A stretch of 64,000 nt of DNA from Edwardsiella anguillarum ET080813 (GTDB lineage: Bacteria; Pseudomonadota; Gammaproteobacteria; Enterobacterales; Enterobacteriaceae). The stretch lies in contig NZ_CP006664.1 in NCBI RefSeq assembly GCF_000264765.2, positions 2,046,001-2,110,000 on the forward strand. The letters run 5' to 3'. The notes beneath the pieces were generated by a model, which was not told the origin of the DNA, did not search any database, and was given only the letters and a program-made list of their open reading frames with translations. The position numbers and the translations under genes are program-made. Of the stretch, positions 30,873 through 41,437 are shown piece after piece. Numbering within the stretch: position 1 is the first letter of the stretch; every line of letters begins with the position of its first letter.

Positions 30873-30891
30873 ATAACGGTGGGCCGTGGCC

Positions 30892-31581
30892 ATGACGCAC
30901 CACATTGTGATTGTGGAAGATGAGCCGGTGACGCAGGCGCGTTTGCGTGACTACTTTGTCCAAGAGGGATACCAGGTTTCCGTGACCGCCAGCGGCGCCG
31001 GGCTGCGCGAGCTGATGCTGTTGCAGCCGGTCGATGTGATCCTGCTGGATATCAATCTGCCTGACGAGAATGGACTGATGCTGACGCGCGCGCTGCGCGA
31101 GCGCTCGACGGTGGGGATCATCCTGGTCACCGGCCGCTGCGATCGCATCGACCGTATCGTCGGCCTGGAGATGGGGGCGGACGATTACGTCACCAAGCCG
31201 CTGGAGCTGCGCGAGCTGGTGGTGCGAGTGAAGAACCTGCTGTGGCGCATCGATCTGGCGCGCCAGGCGCAGCCTGCGGCGGATAACTGCTATCTGTTCG
31301 CCGGCTACTGTCTGAACGTGTCGCGCCATACGCTGACGCTGGACGACGAGCCGATCCGGCTGACGCGCGCCGAGTATGAGATGCTGCTGGCCTTTGTGAC
31401 TAATCCCGGCGCAATTTTAAGCCGAGAGCGGCTGCTGCGTATGCTTTCATCGCATCGGGTCGACAGCCCCGATGTGCGCACGGTGGATGTCCTAATCCGC
31501 CGCCTGCGCGCCAAGCTGCGCCCCGATCTGTTCGTGACCCAGCACGGCGAGGGCTATTTTCTGGCGGCCGAGGTCGCCTGA
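30892..31581 (+). CDS. torR: TorR, response regulator of TMAO respiration
   Basis: 229 residues, OmpR/PhoB family. The receiver domain has VEDEP at residues 8-12, phospho-acceptor D53 in LLDINLPDENG and K at VTKPLELREL; the winged-helix output domain ends with HGEGYFLAAEVA. It activates torCAD when phosphorylated by TorS. The start MTHHIVIVEDEP is the ATG at 30892, the E. coli start; a GTG two codons earlier is less likely. Confidence 0.97.
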   Translation: MTHHIVIVEDEPVTQARLRDYFVQEGYQVSVTASGAGLRELMLLQPVDVILLDINLPDENGLMLTRALRERSTVGIILVTGRCDRIDRIVGLEMGADDYVTKPLELRELVVRVKNLLWRIDLARQAQPAADNCYLFAGYCLNVSRHTLTLDDEPIRLTRAEYEMLLAFVTNPGAILSRERLLRMLSSHRVDSPDVRTVDVLIRRLRAKLRPDLFVTQHGEGYFLAAEVA

Positions 31582-31588
31582 CTGCGCC

Positions 31589-32623
31589 TTACCCTGGCTT
31601 TGGCGCGGGCTGATAGAGATAGACCGGGCGAAAGCCCAGGGGGGAGAGCGAGCGGTGAACCTGTGCGCTGCTGACGTTGCGCTGGGTGAGCACCAGGATC
31701 GGCGGGCTGACGTTGTCCGGCACGCGCTCTCCCTGTAGCGTGCGCAGGGCCTGTTCGACGGCCAGCTCGCCCTGCCACACCATCTGGTCGCTGGCGGCGG
31801 CCAGAATGCGGCCGCGCTTCAGGCCGCGGTAAACCTGGTGCGAGAGATAGAATGAGACGATGGTCAGCGGTGTGGCACGGTTACGCCCTTCGCCCATGGC
31901 GACTTCGGCGGCGATGGCGGTACCGGCCACCACATCGATATCCGGGTGGCGCTCCAGCATGTCCTGTAGCAGATTGCGCTGCACCTCGATGTCATTGTCG
32001 CCGTAGGCGACCTCCACGATCTGCAGGCGGCTGCCGTCCAGCGCCGCCTTAAAGCCATCGCTCATCTCTCGGCTGCCGCCGGCGTCGCGCGGGCCGGGCA
32101 TCAGCAGAACCTTGAGCGGGCGCTGGCCGAGGCGCTGCGCCAGGTAGCGTCCCGGCTGATAGCCCATCTGGAACCAGGGAACGCCGACCCGGGTGCGGAT
32201 GGCGGGATCGTGCAGGGCGTTGACGACCTCGATCAGCGGGATCCCCGCGGTCAGCGTCGCCAGCGCCGGGAGGTGGGCCGTGCTGCTGCCGATCAGTATG
32301 GCGTCGGCTCCCCAGTCGCGGCATAGGGCCATCTGCTCGCGCTGGGTCGCTTGCTGACGATAGCCGCCGGCCTCGAATACCTTCAGCGTCACGCCCAGTC
32401 GGCCGGCGGCCTGGATCATCCCATCGTTGATCGAGAGCCAGTAGGCATCCTTCAGGCTGGGATAGAGGGCGCACAGCTTCCAGCGCTTAATGGCGTGCAG
32501 CGGGGGTTGGCGCAGCTGAACGGAGTGACGATCCGACGGCCAGCGCAGCAGCGGGGCATCGGCGTGCGCCGTCGCGGTGGACAGCCAAAGCAGACAGAGA
32601 AATAGGGTGCGCCGTCGGGACAT
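31589..32623 (-). CDS. torT: TorT, periplasmic TMAO-binding protein
   Basis: 344 residues with a signal peptide (MSRRRTLFLCLLWLSTATAHA). It has the two-lobed periplasmic binding fold: WKLCALYPSLKDAYWLSINDGM at the first lobe and VVAGTAIAAEVAMGEGR in the second. It binds TMAO and signals to the TorS sensor domain. It converges on torR with 7 bases between them and is divergent from torS. Confidence 0.94.
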   Translation of the reverse strand: MSRRRTLFLCLLWLSTATAHADAPLLRWPSDRHSVQLRQPPLHAIKRWKLCALYPSLKDAYWLSINDGMIQAAGRLGVTLKVFEAGGYRQQATQREQMALCRDWGADAILIGSSTAHLPALATLTAGIPLIEVVNALHDPAIRTRVGVPWFQMGYQPGRYLAQRLGQRPLKVLLMPGPRDAGGSREMSDGFKAALDGSRLQIVEVAYGDNDIEVQRNLLQDMLERHPDIDVVAGTAIAAEVAMGEGRNRATPLTIVSFYLSHQVYRGLKRGRILAAASDQMVWQGELAVEQALRTLQGERVPDNVSPPILVLTQRNVSSAQVHRSLSPLGFRPVYLYQPAPKPG

Positions 32624-32702
32624 AATAGCCTCGTGATGGGTAAGCCTTTATGCTAGTGCCTTATCACGGATTAACTCAACGTTTTTACGACGCGGGAGCG
32701 CT

Positions 32703-35474
32703 ATGGGGACGCCTTCTCTGACTCGCCGGCTGTGGCTGGCTTTTGCGCTGATGGCGGCGTTAACCCTGGGCAGCGTGCTGGTGGGGTGGTTTAGCCTGCA
32801 CTACGTTGGCCGGGTGGAGCAGGCCAATACGCAGGCCCTGCTGCCGACCATGAACATGGCGCGCCAGCTGAGCGAGGCCGGTGCCTATGAGCTGTTTTCG
32901 GCCCAGAGTCTGAGCAGTGCGGACAGCGAACGGGAGTGGTTGGCCCAGGGGCGGATGCTGACGGCGCAGAGCCTGAAGATCAGCCGTCTGCTGGATGAGC
33001 TGCGTCGCCAGGGATTCGATATCGAGACCATCGCCCGGCAGGAGACGGAGATCACCCGCTCGCTGGGAGAGCAGGGGGCGCTAGTGGGACAGCGCCTGCA
33101 GCTGCGTCTGCGCGCGCGGGCGCTCAGCGCGCAGGTGGCGGCGGCGGCAGAGCAGATTGCCGAGCTGGCCAAAGGACAGGCCAGCAACGCGGCGACGGCC
33201 GCCGGTGCGACCCAGGCGGGTATCTATGATCTGATTGAGCAGCGGCGGGTGGCGGCGGCGGAGCAGGCGCTGGACCGGCTGATCGATATCGATCTGGAGT
33301 ACCTGAATCAGATGAGCGAGCTACGCCTGAGCGCGCTGCGGGTCCAGCAGATGATCATGGCGCTGGAGAGCGACAGCGGCCGTTTGGCGCTGAGCGAACA
33401 GGAGGAGCGCCTGGCGCAGGCGCTGCGCATCCTGCAGCGCCGCCAGCAGCGGGTTGAGGATCCGCGCATTCGCGCCCAGATAGCCCAGGCGCTGGGGCAG
33501 GTTGCGCAGTACCGTACGCTGGTTGACCTATATCGCCAGGATAATGATATTTACGCCCGTCTACAGGCGTTGTCACAGAACAACCTGGATCTCTTTACCC
33601 GCTTTAGCGCGGAGATAAGTCGCCAAGTGAGCGATATTGAGCGGCGCAATGCCGCCGCGCTAGAGCAGCTGCAGCAGGCGCGTCGTCTGGGGCTGACCTG
33701 GCTGACGCTGCTGGGGGGCGCCGGGCTGCTGGCGCTGTGTCTGATCCTGTGGCGCGTGGTTTACCGCTCGCTCTCTCAGCCGTTGGCCCATCAGACGGCC
33801 GCGCTGCAGCGCCTGCTGGACGGCGACTTCGACTCCCCCTTTCCCGATCGCGCTGGAGTGTGCGAGCTGGATACCATCGGACGTCTTATGGAGGCGTTCC
33901 GCACCAGCGTACGCGCCCTGCGTCACCAGCGTCAGCATCTGGCCGATCTGGTACAGATGCGCACCGCCGAGCTGCAGGCGCTGGTGGTTGAGCACCGTCA
34001 GGCCCGCGCGGAGGCGGAAAACGCCGATCGGGCCAAGTCGGCGTTTCTGGCGGCGATGAGCCACGAGATCCGCACGCCGCTGCACGGTATTCTGGGCACC
34101 GCCCAGCTGCTGGCGGAGCAGTCGATCTCTCCCCAGAGCCGTGGCTATGTCCAGGCGATCAACGACTCCGGTGAGTCGCTGCTGGCGGTGTTGAACGATG
34201 TGCTGGACTATTCGGCGATCGAAGCCGGCAGCAGTAGCGTGGTGCTAAACGATGAGCCGTTTTCACCGCGCCAGCTGCTGGATAGCCTGCTGCGGCTGGC
34301 GGAGGGGCGGCTGCGCGAGCGTCCGCTTCGCCTGGCGCATGACTACGCTGATGCGTTACCGACATGGCTGCAGGGCGATCCGCGCCGGATTCGCCAGATC
34401 GTCATGAACCTGCTGAACAACGCCCTGCGTTTTACCGAGCGCGGGGTGATTCGCGTGAGCTGCGGCTGCGATGAGATGCGCTGGTGGATAGCGGTTCAGG
34501 ACAGCGGCTGCGGCATCGATCCGGCGCAGCAGGCGGCTATATTTCAGCCATTTGTGCAGCTGAGCGCCCGACGCGGCGGCACGGGGCTGGGGTTGGCCAT
34601 CTGCCGCGGTCTGGCGCAGGCCATGACAGGAAGCCTGGCGGTGAGCAGCGCCCCGGGCAAGGGGAGCCGCTTCTGCCTGAGCTTACCGCTGCGACGGGCG
34701 GCGCTGCCGCCGCCGGAGGCGCCTGCGCAGGCATGGTTGCTGGCCGGGCGTCGCCTGCTGCTGATCGAGGATAATCCGCTTAGCCAGCGTATCAGCGCAG
34801 AGATGCTGCAGAGCGCTGGCGTTCAGGTTCGTATCGCCGGCAGCGCCGCGGAGGCGCTGGCCCTGCTGGCGCGGGATACGGCGTTCGATGCGGCGCTGGT
34901 GGATTTTGACCTGCCGGACAGCGACGGTCCTACGCTGGCGCGCCAGATGGCAGAGGCCTACCCGCAGCTGAAGCGCATCGGTTTTAGCGCGCATGTGCTG
35001 GATGAGGCTCAGCACCGTCGGATCCGTCCACTGTTTTGCGGCATGATCCAAAAGCCGGTGCCACGGGCAGAGCTGTGCCGCCTGATTGCCCATGCGCTAA
35101 CCGACGGTGAGCGGAGCGCGGCGCAGCCGTCCCGCGTGGCGCAGCAGATCGCAACGCCGCTGGATGACGGACAGCTGGCGGAGGATTTGGCGGCCTTTGG
35201 CCAGCCGCGCCTGACGGAGTGGCTGGCGCTGTTTCGTCAGCACTCGCTACCGCTGCTGGCTGAGATGGCAGCGGCCCGCGCCGCGGGAGACGCCGACCTG
35301 GTGCAGGGGCTTGCGCACCGCCTGAAAAGCAGCTGCGCCAGCCTGGGAATGCGCGGCGCGGCGGATGCCTGCCTGGCGCTGGAGCGAGCCCCGCTGACGG
35401 CGGCGGCGGTTGACGGACCGATCCGGGAGGGGCTGGTGGCGCTGGAGGCATGGCTGGCGAAAGTCTCGGAATAG
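32703..35474 (+). CDS. torS: TorS, unorthodox sensor histidine kinase for TMAO
   Basis: 923 residues. Order: N-terminal membrane span, helical periplasmic sensor (about 35-340), second span near 345, HAMP, histidine-kinase core with H454 in [12 protein letters not shown] box [15 protein letters not shown] box GTGLGLAI, receiver domain with D734 in LVDFDLP, and C-terminal Hpt domain with H872 in [12 protein letters not shown]. This is the E. coli TorS phosphorelay layout (His-Asp-His), ending in transfer to TorR. The gene stands apart from torT, which is divergent. Confidence 0.96.
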   Translation: MGTPSLTRRLWLAFALMAALTLGSVLVGWFSLHYVGRVEQANTQALLPTMNMARQLSEAGAYELFSAQSLSSADSEREWLAQGRMLTAQSLKISRLLDELRRQGFDIETIARQETEITRSLGEQGALVGQRLQLRLRARALSAQVAAAAEQIAELAKGQASNAATAAGATQAGIYDLIEQRRVAAAEQALDRLIDIDLEYLNQMSELRLSALRVQQMIMALESDSGRLALSEQEERLAQALRILQRRQQRVEDPRIRAQIAQALGQVAQYRTLVDLYRQDNDIYARLQALSQNNLDLFTRFSAEISRQVSDIERRNAAALEQLQQARRLGLTWLTLLGGAGLLALCLILWRVVYRSLSQPLAHQTAALQRLLDGDFDSPFPDRAGVCELDTIGRLMEAFRTSVRALRHQRQHLADLVQMRTAELQALVVEHRQARAEAENADRAKSAFLAAMSHEIRTPLHGILGTAQLLAEQSISPQSRGYVQAINDSGESLLAVLNDVLDYSAIEAGSSSVVLNDEPFSPRQLLDSLLRLAEGRLRERPLRLAHDYADALPTWLQGDPRRIRQIVMNLLNNALRFTERGVIRVSCGCDEMRWWIAVQDSGCGIDPAQQAAIFQPFVQLSARRGGTGLGLAICRGLAQAMTGSLAVSSAPGKGSRFCLSLPLRRAALPPPEAPAQAWLLAGRRLLLIEDNPLSQRISAEMLQSAGVQVRIAGSAAEALALLARDTAFDAALVDFDLPDSDGPTLARQMAEAYPQLKRIGFSAHVLDEAQHRRIRPLFCGMIQKPVPRAELCRLIAHALTDGERSAAQPSRVAQQIATPLDDGQLAEDLAAFGQPRLTEWLALFRQHSLPLLAEMAAARAAGDADLVQGLAHRLKSSCASLGMRGAADACLALERAPLTAAAVDGPIREGLVALEAWLAKVSE

Positions 35475-35594
35475 GATGACGGCAATATGGCGTGATTACC
35501 AGTATGATTAGAAGAGATATCGCGGGATTGGTGCCCGGCGCCGAAGTGCCATCACGGAGCGATGGCGAAGCGTCTACGGGATAAGGAGCAAAGG

Positions 35595-35735
35595 ATGTGG
35601 CAGTTAAAGTGGCAGGCCCCGGCGCTGCATAAAAAAACGCGGCGGGTAAATCTTGGCTGGGCGATAGCCCTGCTGCTGTTGGGGGGCTGCATGGCGCTAG
35701 CCGCCGTGATCTACCTGATTATCAGCGCGCTATAG
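35595..35735 (+). CDS. 46-residue single-span membrane protein, unidentified
   Basis: ATG at 35595 to TAG at 35735, 46 codons. A good Shine-Dalgarno (AAGGAGCAAAGG) ends close to the start. The protein has a basic amphipathic N terminus with three Lys/Arg (HKKTRR, residues 12-17) and one hydrophobic span at about 21-45, so it is probably an inner-membrane peptide with a cytoplasmic N terminus. It follows torS by 120 bases. Small membrane partners such as TorE accompany TMAO systems in some bacteria, but I see no motif that proves a link. Real coding is likely; role unknown. Confidence 0.6.
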   Translation: MWQLKWQAPALHKKTRRVNLGWAIALLLLGGCMALAAVIYLIISAL

Positions 35736-35742
35736 CGTCTGC

Positions 35743-35780
35743 GGGCCAATGTCCCTACCACGAGGTCGGGGCATTGGCCC
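35743..35780. repeat. Long imperfect hairpin after the small membrane ORF
   Basis: GGGCCAATGTCCCTACC pairs with GGTCGGGGCATTGGCCC at 16 of 17 positions (one G-U) around a short loop. No T-run follows. It may end or protect the torS/small-ORF transcript. The following stretch 35781-35934 contains no gene or motif I recognise. Confidence 0.55.
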
Positions 35781-35934
35781 ACAACAGGAGACGATCGTGC
35801 TCTTCACGACGGACGAGCCTCCAGGATTTTGTATCCTCAAGGTGTTCTGTTCCATTGGCGCGTTTAAGCTCGCCTTTGCCGATAGCGGCGCGCCGCTCTT
35901 GGAGAACCGCTACGGATATAATCGGTATCGTTTC

Positions 35935-36111
35935 GGCCTTTGCCGGGCTGCATCATGATGCTTATTCTTTAGCACCGGGAAGCGGCGCTGGGGAAGGATA
36001 AGGATGCCAACGACAGAGGAGCCAACAATTTGCTGATTCAAAAAGCAAAAACCCCGCCATAAGGCAGGGTTTTCATAAGAAGTGGTGCCGGACTCGGAAT
36101 CGAACCAAGGA
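35935..36111. repeat. Left direct repeat of the tRNA-Phe island
   Basis: 177 bases repeated almost exactly at 46361-46538. It comprises the end of a small reading frame (AFAGLHHDAYSL...), a terminator-like hairpin (about 36047-36076) and at 36083-36111 the last 29 bases of tRNA-Phe read on the minus strand. Compared with the right copy this tRNA fragment has lost one C in the acceptor stem, and the fragment stops in the anticodon-side T arm, so no tRNA can be made here. Confidence 0.9.
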
Positions 36112-36343
36112 TTTGTTTTTATATCAATGAAATCACCGAATAACAGTAAGTTACCTTAACACTTCGATTTCGAACGTACCACTATTTTGTACCATGAACA
36201 ACTTCATCGAAGATCTAAGTTTGAATCGCCTCGGATAATCTAGACACTTCTGAGCCGTTGATGGACTGACCCCACCCCTAATCGTTGGATGTCCAACTTT
36301 CGGGGGGCACTTCAGAAGTTCAGCAGCTTTTTTTGCCTTGTTT
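36112..36343. other. Left inner edge of the island, no identified gene
   Basis: 232 A+T-rich bases between the tRNA fragment and the end of the permease gene. A minus-strand open frame overlaps the permease end and continues to 36151, but it has no family features and shares bases with the real gene. No integrase or excisionase is seen here. A possible remnant of the element's original end. Confidence 0.4.
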
Positions 36344-37228
36344 TTACTGTGCTTTTTGCGCTTCATCGGAGGCGCGAATCGCCGCCACTTTCTTACCAAA
36401 GGCGAGTTGCAGAACAGCCAATAAACCAAACGCCGGCAGCAGCGCACTGATAGCGGAGATACCGGTCGCGCCTTTAATTAGCATTGCGCCAGATGCGATC
36501 AGCAGCAGGAAGACCATAATGCGGAACGTTTTTACCGAGATCCGCTTGTGGACATACTGGCCGACAAGCGAGCCCAGCAGCATGGTTGGAATGCAGAAAA
36601 TTACTAACTTAATGGTCGATATTGTCAAAATGCCGCTGGTGGCCAGGCCGCCAATAATCGCGATGTTGTTTGCAGTGAAGAAGGCGTTCAGCGTGCCGCG
36701 AAACGCAGCCGGGCCCAGATTACGCAGCATACCGTACATCACCACCGGCGGCCCGTTCGTGGAGAAGGCTGCGCCTAAGGCTCCGGCGATAGCGCCCATC
36801 GGTGCGGCAATCCAGCGTTTGTCGTAGACCGGCAAACGAGGAATAAACAGGCTGTAAAACGAGTAAATAATAATAAAGCCGCCAAGCCAGATTTTCATAA
36901 TGTGATCAGGAAGATACGACAATGCATACAGCCCGACTGGGATACCCGCGAACGAAAAGAGGATCAGAACCGCCGCTGATTTCCAGTCCGTCTCTTTGCG
37001 CGAAAGCCACGTCGCATAAAGCGCGGTTGCGGTGCCGACCATCACCGATATCGGCGCAGCCATTTTCAGAGGCAGCACCATCGTAATCAGCGGCATGGCG
37101 GTCAGCCCACCGCCAAAGCCTGCGCAAATACCGATGAAGGTATAGAGAAACATGACACCGATAACAATCAGCATCGTGCTGGTTTCCAGCGGCGCACCGT
37201 CCGGGGTTAACAGGTTAAAGAAATCCAT
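36344..37228 (-). CDS. TauE/SafE-family (TSUP) membrane permease, candidate organosulfonate or acid exporter
   Basis: 294 residues with about eight spans and the family pattern of two repeated halves: YTFIGICAGFGGGLTAMPLITM in the first and GAIAGALGAAFSTNGPPVVMYG in the second. TSUP proteins move sulfur-containing or carboxylate anions, and members are found next to sulfonate catabolism genes, often as exporters of the end product. Last gene of the seven-gene island operon, 9 bases after the SDR gene. In this setting it would export the reduced C3 product. Its substrate is inferred only from neighbours. Confidence 0.82.
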   Translation of the reverse strand: MDFFNLLTPDGAPLETSTMLIVIGVMFLYTFIGICAGFGGGLTAMPLITMVLPLKMAAPISVMVGTATALYATWLSRKETDWKSAAVLILFSFAGIPVGLYALSYLPDHIMKIWLGGFIIIYSFYSLFIPRLPVYDKRWIAAPMGAIAGALGAAFSTNGPPVVMYGMLRNLGPAAFRGTLNAFFTANNIAIIGGLATSGILTISTIKLVIFCIPTMLLGSLVGQYVHKRISVKTFRIMVFLLLIASGAMLIKGATGISAISALLPAFGLLAVLQLAFGKKVAAIRASDEAQKAQ

Positions 37229-37237
37229 ATTGGCCTC

Positions 37238-38889
<1,652 letters not shown>

Positions 38890-38891
38890 TA

Positions 38892-39767
38892 TTAACTCTC
38901 TTTAAATTTTGCTTTTGCTACCCCGGCGACAGCCACCTGCAGGGTAAAAATTGCCCCGGAAAGCGGGCGCTCGATAATTTCTTCTGCGGTCATGTTTTCC
39001 CGCGTGGTGGTGATAAACAGCGTTTTCAGATCGTCGCCGCCGAAGCAGACCATGGTCGGACAACGCACCGGTAGCGCGTACTCTTCGATAATCTCGCCCT
39101 GCGGTGAGAAACGTGCGATGCGCCAGCCATCAAACAGTGCGCTCCAGTAGCAACCTTCAGTGTCCATCGCAGCACCGTCAGGTCTACCGTTACCGCGCGG
39201 GAAGGTTTCCCACACCTGGCGCTGGCCGGGATTGCCGTCCGCATCCAGCGGTGTGCGATAAATCACATGATTCGGCGTATCGCTGGTGTACATCCACTTT
39301 TTGTCGGCGGAAAAAGCCAGTCCGTTTGCGCCAAGGATGTCGCACTGCACCACCGTGGTTTTTAACGCTGCGTCTACCCGGCACAGCAGTGCGCCGTTAT
39401 AGTCGCGCGGCCCCCAATAAGTGCCGGCATAAAAGCGCCCCAGCCAGTCGGTACCTCCGTCGTTGAAGCGCGCCAGTTGCGGGTTATTCGGGTTATCGCA
39501 GACCTTTTGCGTCAGCGCGCCTATCTGGTCAGCTAGCCAGATGCCCGAGCGCATTGCCACGATAAAGCCGCCACGCTCGCGCAGAGCGAAACAGCCCACC
39601 TCTTCTTCAAAATGAAAAACAGTTTGCTCGCCGGTCTGCGGTTGATAGCGATGGATCTGCTTTTTAAGGATGTCGGTCCAGAATAGTGATTGGGTGTCGG
39701 CGTCCCAGGTAGGGCATTCGGGCAGCTCGCCCTGATAATCAAAAAGCGGTGTCGGGTTATTTTTCAT
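38892..39767 (-). CDS. SMP-30/gluconolactonase family lactonase
   Basis: 291 residues, six-bladed propeller. The metal ligands of the family are visible: E17 (GELPECPTWD), N148 (LGANGLAFSAD) and D197 (GRPDGAAMD), with N102-D103 in the substrate loop (RFNDGGTDWLGRFYAGT). It should hydrolyse an aldonolactone to the free sugar acid. It overlaps the epimerase gene by 11 bases and lies 2 bases before the reductase gene. Step two of the proposed pathway. Confidence 0.9.
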   Translation of the reverse strand: MKNNPTPLFDYQGELPECPTWDADTQSLFWTDILKKQIHRYQPQTGEQTVFHFEEEVGCFALRERGGFIVAMRSGIWLADQIGALTQKVCDNPNNPQLARFNDGGTDWLGRFYAGTYWGPRDYNGALLCRVDAALKTTVVQCDILGANGLAFSADKKWMYTSDTPNHVIYRTPLDADGNPGQRQVWETFPRGNGRPDGAAMDTEGCYWSALFDGWRIARFSPQGEIIEEYALPVRCPTMVCFGGDDLKTLFITTTRENMTAEEIIERPLSGAIFTLQVAVAGVAKAKFKES

Positions 39768-40635
39768 CGGACATCCTTACTGTCATATGAAGTGATAACG
39801 AGCAGCCTGGGGCGACAACATCCATTGCCTGCTCGCCGTTGCCGGGAGAGAACAGATTAATCGCGTTGTTGATATGGCTGACCGGCTCAATGGCCACCAC
39901 ATTTCGCTCCGTACCGGGAATAAAAAATACGGCGTTGGGCACGTCGCTGGTTAATGTTGCGCGAATGCCGCGCCGTGGCCAGCGCACGATGGCTTCACCG
40001 CACCAGTGGGTAAAACAGTTATCCACGGAGTTGGGAACCGGCGCGCGAAAAGCGCGGTAATCCCATTTCTCAGGCGTCGGTATCTCTTTGTAAGGCAGGC
40101 TGTTGTCATCGTTCAGCCACACGCGCGCCGCGCTGAACTGCACCTCGCTATCGCTCGCATCGGCAAAGAAAGGATGAAAACCAAGCCCAGCCGGTACGGG
40201 AATGTCCGCCAGATTGTGATAGCGCAGGGTGAGGGTCAGGCTATCCGGTGTAAGGGCGAAAACCTGCGTGGCGCGCCACGGCCAGGGCCAGACCTCTGAT
40301 GCCGGGCGTTCCAGAGTCAGCGTGACGGACTCTTCGCGGTCCTGTTCCTGCCATTCGCACTGCCAGCCGTTGCCGTGCAGCGCGTGTGGATGATTGCCGA
40401 AATTGCGCGCCACCTGCCAGCGGCGATCGGAAAAATGAAACTCTCCCTGCGCAATCCGGTTCGACCAGGGAACAAGTGGGTAGCTACCGCATAGATTGGC
40501 GCGCTTTTCCCCGCCCGGGTTGAAAGGGCGAAAAATATCGTGACCGCGCCAGCGTAGCCAGGCCAGTGCGCCACCCAGTTCAGGCGCAACGGCGATGGAC
40601 ACATCGCCGCAGGTGCGTTCAATCAGCCGGGTCAT
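39757..40635 (-). CDS. Aldose 1-epimerase (GalM-like) family protein
   Basis: 292 residues from the ATG at 40635. Conserved active-site residues appear as H87 (NHPHALHGNGW), H154 (GLGFHPFF) and E250 (VVAIEPVSHINNAIN). It would interconvert sugar anomers and supply the form used by the dehydrogenase. E. coli has a comparable protein, YihR, in its sulfoquinovose cluster. The start is 1 base after the aldolase stop with GAGGT inside the aldolase end; an upstream GTG (5 residues more) is less likely. Confidence 0.88.
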   Translation of the reverse strand: MTRLIERTCGDVSIAVAPELGGALAWLRWRGHDIFRPFNPGGEKRANLCGSYPLVPWSNRIAQGEFHFSDRRWQVARNFGNHPHALHGNGWQCEWQEQDREESVTLTLERPASEVWPWPWRATQVFALTPDSLTLTLRYHNLADIPVPAGLGFHPFFADASDSEVQFSAARVWLNDDNSLPYKEIPTPEKWDYRAFRAPVPNSVDNCFTHWCGEAIVRWPRRGIRATLTSDVPNAVFFIPGTERNVVAIEPVSHINNAINLFSPGNGEQAMDVVAPGCSLSLHMTVRMSDEK

Positions 40636-40636
40636 C

Positions 40637-41431
40637 TTAGTAGACCTCACCGCCGCTAATGCTCAGTTTCTCACCGCGGATCTCCGCCAGCTGTTCTTTC
40701 GCGCGCGCCAGCAGGAAGCTCATGTCAGAGGCCAGCGCCACGAAAGTAAAGCCCATCTGCTGGTATCTGTTGACTAGATTCGGGTTACCGCCGACGATGC
40801 CGCATGGTTTACCAAGACGCTGGCATGTTTCCAGCCCGCGCTTGATCATCGCCTGTACGTCCGGGTGTGATGGATTGCCAGGATGGCCCATCGCTGAGGA
40901 GAGGTCGCCTGGGCCAATGAAGAAACCTGTGATCCCGTCCACGTTGTTAATCGCGTCGATATTGTCGATGGCTTCCGGTGTTTCCAGTTGCAGGATCAGG
41001 CACAGTTCATCGCGGGCCTCCTGCACAAACTGCGCATTCCCACCCCAACCAGATGCTCGGTGCATGGCGGCGAAGCCGCGCTTGCCATACGGCGGATAAT
41101 AGGCTGACTCTACGGCTTTTTTCGCTTCTTCCGGGGTGTTAATAAACGGGATCATCAGCGACATCGCGCCGCCGTCAAGCGCGCGTTTAATCAGCACCAC
41201 GTCATTTCCAGCGAGACGGTACAGGGGCGTAGTTTCGGCGTTAACGCTGCGAATGGCGCGATCGATGCAAATAGCATCCAGCGTATCAACTGCGACATGT
41301 TCCTGATCCAGCACCAGAAAATCGAACCCCACGGTTGCCATCGCTTCTGCAACCGTATCGCTCCCGGTCATCATCCAGGTGCCGAACAGGCACTGCCCTG
41401 ACAAAATCGCGTGCTTAAAGTTATTCATCAT
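40637..41431 (-). CDS. HpcH/HpaI family class II aldolase for 2-keto-3-deoxy sugar acids
   Basis: 264 residues. All residues of the family active site are present: E44-H45 (LDQEH), R72 (PLYRLAGND), metal ligands E150 (LQLETPEA) and D176 (FIGPGDLSSAMGH). It splits 2-keto-3-deoxy acids into pyruvate and an aldehyde. The class also includes GarL, RhmA and the KDSG aldolase of the sulfo-ED pathway. The specificity loop GKRGFAAMHRASGWGG differs from the GVRGxG loop of GarL/HpaI that I remember. The gene is 6 bases downstream of the dehydratase. Confidence 0.9.
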   Translation of the reverse strand: MMNNFKHAILSGQCLFGTWMMTGSDTVAEAMATVGFDFLVLDQEHVAVDTLDAICIDRAIRSVNAETTPLYRLAGNDVVLIKRALDGGAMSLMIPFINTPEEAKKAVESAYYPPYGKRGFAAMHRASGWGGNAQFVQEARDELCLILQLETPEAIDNIDAINNVDGITGFFIGPGDLSSAMGHPGNPSHPDVQAMIKRGLETCQRLGKPCGIVGGNPNLVNRYQQMGFTFVALASDMSFLLARAKEQLAEIRGEKLSISGGEVY

Positions 41432-41437
41432 GACTCC

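Noticed and set aside
36151-36447. 98-residue minus-strand frame at the left inner edge of the island
   Set aside because: Overlaps the permease gene in another frame and has no family features; could be a relic, but unsupported.
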